Part shown: positions 1 through 5,512 of the stretch, piece after piece
Position numbering within the stretch: position 1 is the first letter of the stretch
Layout: every line of letters starts with the position of its first letter
Assembly (NCBI GenBank): GCA_025454675.1
Contig: JALONZ010000056.1
Coordinates: 1 to 8,832, forward strand
Direction: 5' to 3'
DNA from: Anaerolineae bacterium
Lineage (GTDB): Bacteria > Chloroflexota > Anaerolineae > Aggregatilineales > Phototrophicaceae
Length of the DNA stretch: 8,832 nt
Made by a program: the position numbers and the translations under genes
The notes under the pieces: generated by a model
The model's database searches: none
What the model saw: only the letters and a program-made list of their open reading frames with translations
Told to the model about the DNA's origin: nothing

Positions 1-1821
1 TATATCGGCACAAGCGCCATTCAAGCCAATGTATTCCCAATCCCACCCGGTGAATCGCGCCGTATCGAAATCAGCTACAATCAAATTTTGGAAGCGGATA
101 ATGGCTTAATTCATTATGTGTTCCCCATGAATACCAACACTATCACCCCGCGCCCCATTGAGCAAATGAGCATTTCGGTGGAGGTGGTGAGCAATGATGT
201 CATCAGCAATATTTATTCACCGTCACATCGGATTGCCATTGTGCGCGATGGCGATAGTGCCTTCCGTGCAGGTTGGGAAGCCAACATGGTGTTATCGGGT
301 GGAGATGATTTTAGCCTGTATTATGCCATTGCCAATGATAATATCAGTGTGAATTTGCTCAGTTATCGTGAAAGTGCCAATCAAGACGGCTTCTTCATGC
401 TCCTGATGCAACCCCCGCTCACGATTCCAGACGACCAAATTTTGCCCAAAGATGTGATTATCGTCCTCGACCAATCAGGCAGTATGGACGGGGTTAAATG
501 GGAACAAGCCAAAGAAGCCACCAGCTATGTCTTGGCGAATTTGAACGCGCGTGACCGCTTTAATGTGGTGGTATTCAGCAGTGGCGTGCGCCTTTATGCC
601 GATGGTTTGCAATCGGTCGAAGAAGCTGATGATGCCGCCGATTGGGTGAATGGTTTATTCCCCGAAGGTGGGACGAATATCGAAGCCGCACTATCTACCG
701 CGTTATCCTTAGCCGATAGCGACCGCTCGACCACGATTTTATTCCTGACGGATGGGTTAGCCACCGAAGGCATCACCTTCACCGATGACATCCTCAGCAG
801 TTTAGCCAGTAAATCGCTGTCTAACACCCGCATTTTCACCTTTGGCGTTGGGGATGATGTGGATACCATTTTGCTCGATAGCATCGCCCGCGATTTTCGT
901 GGGACAACGGGTTATGTCCGCCCCACAGAACGGGTAGATGAAGAGGTTGCCAGTTTATATAACAAAATTAGCGCCCCCGTTTTGACCGATGTTGTCCTCG
1001 ATTTTGGTGATGCGCGGGTTGAATTGATGTATCCCGCCCAAATTAACGATTTATTCGCAGGTGAACAAATCACACTGGTCGGTAAATATCGTGAAGGCGT
1101 GGAAAATTTGACCATCACCCTGAGCGGAACGGTTGGCGGTGTGGCAACGCAATATGTGTATGATAATTTGGAATTGCGCCAAAATGCAGGTGGTGAACCC
1201 TTCATCGCACGCCTGTGGGCAACACGGCGCATCGGTGATTTGCTCAATAATATCCGTTTGAATGGTGAAAATCCCGAATTGGTGGAGAGTATCGTCAGTT
1301 TGAGCGTGCGTTATGGCATTATCACCCCGTACACCAGCTTCTTGATTGACGAAACCGACATCCTCACACAAGGCGGGATGGATAGAGCCGCACAAGAACT
1401 TGAAGCCTCGTCAGCAGGCTTTAATAGTAATAATACGGGTAGCCGTGCGGTGGATGATGCCGACATGATGAATAACATGAATATGGCAGAAGCACCCGCC
1501 GCCCCCATGATGATGATGCCAACCCAAACCGCAGGTACAATGAATACCCAACAAATAGACGGCGAATTCGCACAATCTGCACCGATGCAAAATGCGATTA
1601 CGAATGTCTCAGATAAAACCTTCATCAACCTGAATGGCGTGTGGAATGATACCACCTTCCAACCCGATACGATGGAGACAGTGAAAGTCGAATTTTTGAG
1701 TGATGCGTATTTTGACCTGCTCGCCGAAATGCCAGAATTAGCCGATTATTTTGCGCTGGGTGATGCGGTGATTGTGGTGATTGATGGTGTTGCTTATGAG
1801 GTTGTAGCGTTAGAAGCGTAA
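1..1821 (+). CDS. VIT and von Willebrand factor A domain protein (5' end missing)
   Basis: The reading frame is open from base 1, so the start lies upstream of the window; 606 residues are visible, ending at TAA 1819-1821. The first ~110 visible residues look like the end of a VIT (vault/inter-alpha-trypsin) domain, with the typical PIPPGESRRIEISY stretch. A vWA domain follows (~150-330) with a complete MIDAS metal site: D157-x-S159-x-S161, T225 in GGTN and D251 in FLTDG. Residues ~450-525 form a low-complexity linker rich in Met, Asn, Ala and Pro. A short C-terminal domain (~535-606) has no transmembrane helix or sorting signal. VIT-vWA proteins of bacteria are generally secreted or surface proteins of unclear function, resembling inter-alpha-trypsin inhibitor heavy chains; a signal peptide would be in the missing part. 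The intact MIDAS suggests metal-dependent ligand binding. The family is clear, the role is not. The gene ends at a probable terminator. Confidence 0.9.
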   Translation, partial: YIGTSAIQANVFPIPPGESRRIEISYNQILEADNGLIHYVFPMNTNTITPRPIEQMSISVEVVSNDVISNIYSPSHRIAIVRDGDSAFRAGWEANMVLSGGDDFSLYYAIANDNISVNLLSYRESANQDGFFMLLMQPPLTIPDDQILPKDVIIVLDQSGSMDGVKWEQAKEATSYVLANLNARDRFNVVVFSSGVRLYADGLQSVEEADDAADWVNGLFPEGGTNIEAALSTALSLADSDRSTTILFLTDGLATEGITFTDDILSSLASKSLSNTRIFTFGVGDDVDTILLDSIARDFRGTTGYVRPTERVDEEVASLYNKISAPVLTDVVLDFGDARVELMYPAQINDLFAGEQITLVGKYREGVENLTITLSGTVGGVATQYVYDNLELRQNAGGEPFIARLWATRRIGDLLNNIRLNGENPELVESIVSLSVRYGIITPYTSFLIDETDILTQGGMDRAAQELEASSAGFNSNNTGSRAVDDADMMNNMNMAEAPAAPMMMMPTQTAGTMNTQQIDGEFAQSAPMQNAITNVSDKTFINLNGVWNDTTFQPDTMETVKVEFLSDAYFDLLAEMPELADYFALGDAVIVVIDGVAYEVVALEA

Positions 1822-1848
1822 TTAATTTAGGGATATGTGATGTTTTTT

Positions 1849-1886
1849 GTGGCGGACATACGAGGCGTAAGCCTCTAGTCCGCCAT
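1849..1886 (+). repeat. Hairpin element, copy 1
   Basis: The outer arms GGCGGAC (1851-1857) and GTCCGCC (1878-1884) enclose an inner stem GAGGC/GCCTC (1862-1866/1871-1875). The loop is GTAA (1867-1870), a GNRA-type tetraloop closed by C-G. The arms are joined by ATAC on the left and TA on the right; TA can pair inside ATAC, leaving two single-base bulges. It lies 27 bases after the stop of the vWA gene. A diverged copy lies in inverted orientation at 1914-1949. It has no T tract after it on either strand, so it is not itself a standard terminator. It may be a REP-like or other intergenic palindromic repeat; this cannot be settled from two copies. Confidence 0.75.
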
Positions 1887-1914
1887 TACACACATACCTA
1901 TTTTGAGGGCGGAA

Positions 1915-1957
1915 TGGCTGACTAGCCCGTGAGGGCGTATGTCAGCCACGTTTTTTT
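1915..1957 (+). terminator. Hairpin element, copy 2, with T7 tract: terminator of the vWA gene
   Basis: The outer arms GGCTGAC (1916-1922) and GTCAGCC (1941-1947) are extended by a T1915-A1948 pair. They enclose an inner stem GCCC/GGGC (1925-1928/1933-1936) capped by GTGA, a GNRA-type loop. Seven T (1951-1957) follow after a two-base gap, which makes a rho-independent terminator for the plus strand. Read on the minus strand it has the same plan as copy 1: outer stem, ATAC, inner stem, TA, outer stem. The T tract abuts the stop codon (1958-1960) of the convergent minus-strand gene. On the minus strand no T tract follows, so termination of that gene is not explained here. Confidence 0.75.
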
Positions 1958-3016
1958 CTACAACGGGCGAATCGGGTGCGATGAATCATAATATGCGCCC
2001 ACATCAACCATACGATTTGGGCGGCGCATAATCGCCCCAAAGATATATAACACCAGCGAGACACCGAGCGCGATAGAGCCAGTGGTTAAGAAGCCAGTCC
2101 CTATCCGTTTGAGCGCATCTAAAATCACCAATGTGACCGATTCTTGTACTTGGGTGGATGCTTGCAAATTGGATGTGGTGGTATCGCGGATAATATCACT
2201 TGAAATAGCATCCAACAGGCTACCACTAAATGATGCGCCCATCAACAACACGATAAGCGCAGGCAAAAACAACATCCCGCCCATCCACATCAACAAGCCC
2301 TTAAATCCGCTACCGCCAATAATCGCATTTAATAACCAAATGGCGAAGGTGACGGTTGCCGTGACTGTAAACGCGGTTTGAAGCCCCTCAATGAGCGATA
2401 CATTAGGCAACCCATCCCAATTCATATTGGCATCTTCTGCCAAGTTCCATGTATCGGGAATGCTGTTCACAAAACCCGCTTTATAATCACTCACCACAGC
2501 CAAAATTTCGTCATCCGAAACACCCGCAGGTTTACAGGTGGGCAATTTATCGGTGGGGACGAGGGCGCTGGTGGCACAGGTTTCGAGGGCGCGAATATAA
2601 GTGCTGGCAAACGCATCGCCTTGTGCGCCACCCAGCGATGCTTTAATGGGGGTTAAATCCACATTTAATGTCAAGCCTGTTTGTGGATTTTCAAAGAAAT
2701 TGAACAAATTATCCACCAAGCCAACGGTGGTTGTGCGGAGGTAATCGGTTGGCAGGATGGCTTGGGTCGCTTCCACAAGGGCGGGGAAAGCTGTGCTAGA
2801 TGGGTCTAATACTTGTTGCCCATTCACTTTAAGTTCCGCCAAAAATTCGGGTAAACCTTCTTCACGGAAGGCATTATAGACCGCATCATTATCCGCGACA
2901 TCCAAATAGAATTGCCTGTCGAATGCCCATGAACGGATTGCCACGAAAAGCAAAAAGGCAAATAACACCCAAATGGTGATGATGATATAAAAGAAAAAGC
3001 CAAAACAACCACGCAT
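1958..3016 (-). CDS. Unrecognised four-helix membrane protein with a large extracytoplasmic domain
   Basis: I do not recognise this 352-residue protein. A hydrophobic segment at ~5-27 is followed by a soluble region of ~185 residues. Two helices then follow at ~213-233 and ~239-261, then a ~45-residue loop and a last helix at ~308-330 followed by RRPNR. With positive charges at the N-terminus and after the last helix, both ends should be cytoplasmic. The large region (28-212) and the second loop would then lie outside. C147 and C161, the only cysteines of the outer region, could form a disulfide. The ATG at 3014-3016 is well supported: AAAGGAG lies 6 bases upstream. It is the last gene of a minus-strand series after the uracil-DNA glycosylase, 107 bases away, and may have its own promoter. 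Its stop (TAG) lies next to the terminator of the convergent vWA gene. No enzymatic motif was seen. Confidence 0.85.
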   Translation of the reverse strand: MRGCFGFFFYIIITIWVLFAFLLFVAIRSWAFDRQFYLDVADNDAVYNAFREEGLPEFLAELKVNGQQVLDPSSTAFPALVEATQAILPTDYLRTTTVGLVDNLFNFFENPQTGLTLNVDLTPIKASLGGAQGDAFASTYIRALETCATSALVPTDKLPTCKPAGVSDDEILAVVSDYKAGFVNSIPDTWNLAEDANMNWDGLPNVSLIEGLQTAFTVTATVTFAIWLLNAIIGGSGFKGLLMWMGGMLFLPALIVLLMGASFSGSLLDAISSDIIRDTTTSNLQASTQVQESVTLVILDALKRIGTGFLTTGSIALGVSLVLYIFGAIMRRPNRMVDVGAYYDSSHPIRPL

Positions 3017-3022
3017 CTTATG

Positions 3023-3029
3023 CTCCTTT
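3023..3029 (-). promoter_or_regulatory. Ribosome binding site of the membrane protein gene
   Basis: On the minus strand the sequence reads AAAGGAG followed by six bases and ATG. This is a strong Shine-Dalgarno match and fixes the start at 3016. Confidence 0.75.
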
Positions 3030-3092
3030 GATTGTGAATGATTTCATGTCTGATTGTAACGCAAAAATGGATTTCGCCTATTGTGGATACGT

Positions 3093-3122
3093 GATAAAGA
3101 CGCATTGAGTTGCGCCTTTATC
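3093..3122 (-). other. 3' hairpin after the glycosylase gene
   Basis: In minus-strand RNA the arms GATAAAGGCGCA and TGCGTCTTTATC (12 bp, one G-U pair) enclose a six-base loop. The hairpin starts one base after the TGA stop. On the plus strand the same position would be an A-C mismatch, so the structure suits the minus-strand transcript. No U tract follows, so it could stabilise the mRNA end or act as a weak terminator. Confidence 0.55.
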
Positions 3123-3123
3123 C

Positions 3124-3792
3124 TCAAAATAGGCGTAATTGTTTGGGTGGGGTGTTTGGGTCTGGTTGTTCAATGGAAGCCATTTGTTCTGGCGATGGTG
3201 CGATGCCCATAGCGCCCCGTTTTTGGCGGATTTCTTCCAGCAACAGGGGAATCCGTTTAATATCGGCTTCCATATCATGCCGTAAGGGGGGATTTCGCAA
3301 TGCCGCGGCGGGGTGATACAACGGATAATACGCACACCGTTCATCATATTTCGGTTTGCCATGAATGGCGCTAATTTTGGCATCTGGAAAATACCGCGCC
3401 ATGCTAAAGCGCCCTAATGTAACGATGAGCAACGGGTCTATGATTTTGAGTTGGTCATCTAAAAAATGTTTGCAGGCAACCAATTCATCTGGCGCGGGGT
3501 CACGATTTTCCGGTGGGCGATGTTTAATCACATTGGCGATGAACACCTGCCCGCGATTCATGCCGATGAGATTGAGCAGGTAATCCAAATATTGACCCGA
3601 CCGCCCCACAAATGGCAACCCTTTAATATCTTCCTGTTCGCCTGGGGCTTCGCCGATAAACACAATTTCAGCGTGAATATTGCCATGACCAGGGACGGGA
3701 TTACGGGTATTTTGATATAACCGACAAGCGGTACAAACTTTGATTTGTTGGGCGATTTCTGCCAATTGTTGGGCGCGGTCATCCGTCGACAT
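3124..3792 (-). CDS. Family 4 uracil-DNA glycosylase (iron-sulfur type)
   Basis: It removes uracil from DNA, the first step of base excision repair. I place the start at ATG 3790-3792 (222 residues) because GAGGG lies 6 bases upstream; an in-frame ATG at 3841-3843 has no ribosome site and would make a hairpin coding. Family 4 motifs are clear: GEAPGEQED (47-55, uracil pocket and catalytic motif), RPPENRDP (92-99) and HPAAALR (160-166). The 4Fe-4S cluster normally uses four cysteines. Here C20, C23 (CTAC) and C107 (ACKHFL) are present, but the third, found as KCRPP in Thermus and Thermotoga enzymes, is His (H91 in KHRPP, codon CAT). C153 is an extra cysteine. The protein ends in QLRLF, which fits the bacterial sliding-clamp-binding consensus QLxLF. 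It lies 60 bases downstream of icd on the same strand. The family is certain; the cluster ligand set needs testing. Confidence 0.92.
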   Translation of the reverse strand: MSTDDRAQQLAEIAQQIKVCTACRLYQNTRNPVPGHGNIHAEIVFIGEAPGEQEDIKGLPFVGRSGQYLDYLLNLIGMNRGQVFIANVIKHRPPENRDPAPDELVACKHFLDDQLKIIDPLLIVTLGRFSMARYFPDAKISAIHGKPKYDERCAYYPLYHPAAALRNPPLRHDMEADIKRIPLLLEEIRQKRGAMGIAPSPEQMASIEQPDPNTPPKQLRLF

Positions 3793-3798
3793 CAGCTT

Positions 3799-3803
3799 CC
3801 CTC
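3799..3803 (-). promoter_or_regulatory. Ribosome binding site deciding the glycosylase start
   Basis: GAGGG on the minus strand sits six bases before the ATG at 3790-3792. The longer in-frame start at 3843 has only AT-rich sequence ahead of it, so the shorter protein is preferred. Confidence 0.65.
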
Positions 3804-3815
3804 TTTGATGAATAA

Positions 3816-3841
3816 GATAGGCATATTGGATTATGCCTATC
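3816..3841 (-). other. Hairpin between icd and the glycosylase gene
   Basis: A perfect 10-bp inverted repeat (GATAGGCATA/TATGCCTATC) has a six-base loop. It begins 11 bases after the icd stop on the minus strand. The bases after it (CTTATTCATC) are only weakly T-rich, so termination would be partial at best. It could set the ratio of icd to glycosylase mRNA or protect the icd 3' end. Confidence 0.6.
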
Positions 3842-3852
3842 ATAACATAAAT

Positions 3853-5319
3853 CTATTGACCTTGCCCCAATGAGAAGCCCAATTGACCATCAAACCGATA
3901 CAGATTTTCAGTTTTGATAAAATCGAATCCTGCTTCGCTCATGTTATGGAGCAAGCGCACGATGGATTCGTGAACGATGGTAGCGGTATCCCCTTTCACC
4001 TGATAGCGACAACGCCAATGGTCGGTGCAAAAGGTATCGGGATGACCATGGGGCCACACTTTTTGACCACGATTTGTAATCATGATGAGGTCTAGGTCGC
4101 CACTATCTACTTTTTTCAGGGCTTCTGCCAGTTCATCTGGATTTCTGCCGTCTGCGGTTTGCCAATCGAGGAACAAATCCACACCAACCAATTCTTTTTT
4201 ATGCGTCCCCAATTTGACGATATTGGCGGGTTGGGCTTTTGGCAAGGTAACACCATGTGCATAACTAACAGGCGCGAGTTTCTTGGGGAAATCGCCGAGC
4301 CGTTCAATCACGGCTTTCACAAAATTATCGGTATTCACCTGACGGGTGCTATTTTCCAGTTGGAAAATGTCTTTGGTATGAATCCCGTCCTCAATGGTGA
4401 GCAACCATGCGTTATGAACCCGTTCCGCCGCTTGGGTTTGCCCCATATGGACGAGCATCATCACGCCTGCCATCAATAAACCCGATGGATTGGCGATGCC
4501 TAAGCCTGCAATATCCGGTGCAGACCCATGAATGGCTTCAAACATAGATACTTTTTCGCCCACATTTGCCGACCCCGCCAACCCCACCGACCCCGTGAGT
4601 TCGGCAGTAATATCCGACACGACATCGCCGTATAAATTGGGCATGACGATGACATCAAAGCGTTCTGGTTGGGTTGCCGCCCGCGCCGCCCCAATATCAA
4701 TAATCATGTGTTCGGTCTCAATTTCGGGATATTCGGTGGCAATTTCATCAAAAATTTTATGAAATAAACCATCGGTCATCTTCATGATGTTGTCTTTGGT
4801 GAAGCAGGTCACTTTTTTGCGATGATTACGACGGGCATATTCAAAGGCATAGCGCACAATCCGCTCACTACCCGGTCGGGTGATAATTTTGAGGGTTTGA
4901 TAAACTTCACTGGTTTGCCGATGTTCAATGCCCGCATACAAATCTTCTTCATTTTCGCGCACAATGATTAAATCTACTTTAGGATGCTTGGTGCGGACGA
5001 AAGGATGAAATGAGCGGGTCGGGCGGACATTGGCATATAAACCAAGTGTCTTTCGCATGGTGACGTTGATACTTTTATACCCGCCACCTTGCGGGGTGGT
5101 GATAGGGGCTTTATATAACACGCCTGTGCGGGCTAACGATTCCCATAAATCGGGTTCAATACCATTGCTATTGCCACGCAGATATACTTTTTCGCCAATC
5201 TCAACGGTCTCAATTTCAAACTGTGCGCCACCTGCCTCTAAAATTTCGAGGCAGGCATCCATAATTTTGGGTCCAATACCATCGCCATGCGCGACTGTAA
5301 TATGGGGTTTTTGCGTCAT
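3853..5319 (-). CDS. icd: Isocitrate dehydrogenase, long Thermus type, probably NAD-dependent
   Basis: It oxidatively decarboxylates isocitrate to 2-oxoglutarate in the TCA cycle. At 488 residues it matches the long Thermus thermophilus enzyme, with an extra C-terminal domain (~370-488) ending in FDGQLGFSLGQGQ, rather than shorter isopropylmalate dehydrogenases. Substrate and metal residues of the family are visible: S83 and R89 in KSINVTMRK, R99, R121, Y128 in EEDLYAGIEH, K175, D208, D232 and D236 in NLYGDVVSD. The cofactor loop reads HGSAPDIAG (264-272). Asp-Ile at 269-270 is the NAD-type pair, whereas NADP enzymes such as those of E. coli and T. thermophilus have Lys-Tyr there; NAD use is therefore inferred. 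The start ATG 5317-5319 has AGGAG 8 bases upstream. The gene is divergent from the AEC transporter, with a palindrome in its leader, and is followed by the glycosylase gene. Homoisocitrate or isopropylmalate dehydrogenase is less likely given the C-terminal domain. Confidence 0.92.
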   Translation of the reverse strand: MTQKPHITVAHGDGIGPKIMDACLEILEAGGAQFEIETVEIGEKVYLRGNSNGIEPDLWESLARTGVLYKAPITTPQGGGYKSINVTMRKTLGLYANVRPTRSFHPFVRTKHPKVDLIIVRENEEDLYAGIEHRQTSEVYQTLKIITRPGSERIVRYAFEYARRNHRKKVTCFTKDNIMKMTDGLFHKIFDEIATEYPEIETEHMIIDIGAARAATQPERFDVIVMPNLYGDVVSDITAELTGSVGLAGSANVGEKVSMFEAIHGSAPDIAGLGIANPSGLLMAGVMMLVHMGQTQAAERVHNAWLLTIEDGIHTKDIFQLENSTRQVNTDNFVKAVIERLGDFPKKLAPVSYAHGVTLPKAQPANIVKLGTHKKELVGVDLFLDWQTADGRNPDELAEALKKVDSGDLDLIMITNRGQKVWPHGHPDTFCTDHWRCRYQVKGDTATIVHESIVRLLHNMSEAGFDFIKTENLYRFDGQLGFSLGQGQ

Positions 5320-5327
5320 ATCCTATA

Positions 5328-5332
5328 CTCCT
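5328..5332 (-). promoter_or_regulatory. Ribosome binding site of icd
   Basis: AGGAG on the minus strand lies eight bases before the ATG at 5317-5319, supporting this start. Confidence 0.7.
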
Positions 5333-5348
5333 ACTAGGTGATAGGTCT

Positions 5349-5376
5349 GTAAGGGCGCAACATGTTGCGCCCTTAC
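5349..5376. repeat. Perfect 28-bp palindrome in the icd leader
   Basis: The half-site GTAAGGGCGCAACA (5349-5362) is followed directly by its exact reverse complement, with no spacer. It lies between the predicted icd -10 box and the icd ribosome site, 29 bases before the start codon. As RNA it would form a long hairpin that could affect icd translation; as DNA it could bind a dimeric protein. From memory, similar GC-rich palindromes with a CATG-like centre recur between genes in Chloroflexota and some cyanobacteria, so it may be a dispersed repeat. Only one copy is in this window. Confidence 0.8.
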
Positions 5377-5433
5377 TTATAAGTAGCACACCAAGAACGC
5401 CCAATTTGTTTTATCACACGAAAAATTGGTCAG

Positions 5434-5439
5434 ATTATA
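5434..5439 (-). promoter_or_regulatory. Predicted icd promoter, extended -10
   Basis: The minus strand reads TGTTATAAT: a perfect TATAAT with an upstream TG at the extended -10 position. No good -35 box is seen at 17 bases, which is usual for extended -10 promoters. It would give an icd leader of roughly 110 bases containing the palindrome. A 7-bp inverted repeat (CCAATTT 5401-5407, AAATTGG 5423-5429) just downstream could be an operator, but this is weakly supported. Confidence 0.5.
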
Positions 5440-5470
5440 ACATGGCACTTATTGGTTGCGTAGAATCGGT

Positions 5471-5476
5471 TATAAT
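5471..5476 (+). promoter_or_regulatory. Predicted promoter (-10) of the AEC transporter gene
   Basis: A perfect TATAAT lies 36 bases before the chosen ATG (5513). The best -35 candidates (TTATTG at 5449-5454, or TTGGTT with too short a spacer) are poor. The box lies inside the in-frame extension that a TTG start at 5456 would give, which argues for the ATG start. It mirrors the icd -10 box as an inverted ATTATAAC/GTTATAAT pair, so the two promoters are back to back. Confidence 0.5.
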
Positions 5477-5512
5477 GGCTCATTATTCCCTTATCCAACT
5501 GAGACACGACTT

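Noticed and set aside
88..90. TTG as the start of the vWA protein
   Set aside because: The frame is open back to base 1 and the preceding residues continue a VIT domain, so the gene begins outside the window.
592..1655. Long minus-strand reading frames opposite the vWA gene (for example 594-884, 912-1247, 1311-1655)
   Set aside because: They are antisense shadows of a clear coding gene, with no family motifs and no ribosome sites I could support.
2082..2656. Plus-strand reading frames opposite the membrane protein gene
   Set aside because: The minus-strand protein has convincing helices and a strong ribosome site; the opposite frames look like random translation.
3017..3092. Promoter for the membrane protein gene (TACAAT on the minus strand)
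   Set aside because: The -10-like TACAAT has no recognisable -35 partner at the proper distance, so it is too weak to annotate.
3816..3841. Rho-independent terminator after icd
   Set aside because: The stem is good but the bases after it are not a T tract, so it is reported as a hairpin only.
3793..3843. N-terminal extension of the glycosylase
   Set aside because: It translates a perfect hairpin and has no ribosome site; the ATG at 3792 has one.
5401..5429. Inverted repeat CCAATTT/AAATTGG as an operator
   Set aside because: Only seven AT-rich base pairs with a 15-base gap; this can occur by chance, so it is only mentioned with the icd promoter.
5456..5512. N-terminal extension of the AEC transporter from a TTG start
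   Set aside because: It contains a perfect -10 box, has no ribosome site, and the family starts close to the ATG at 5513.
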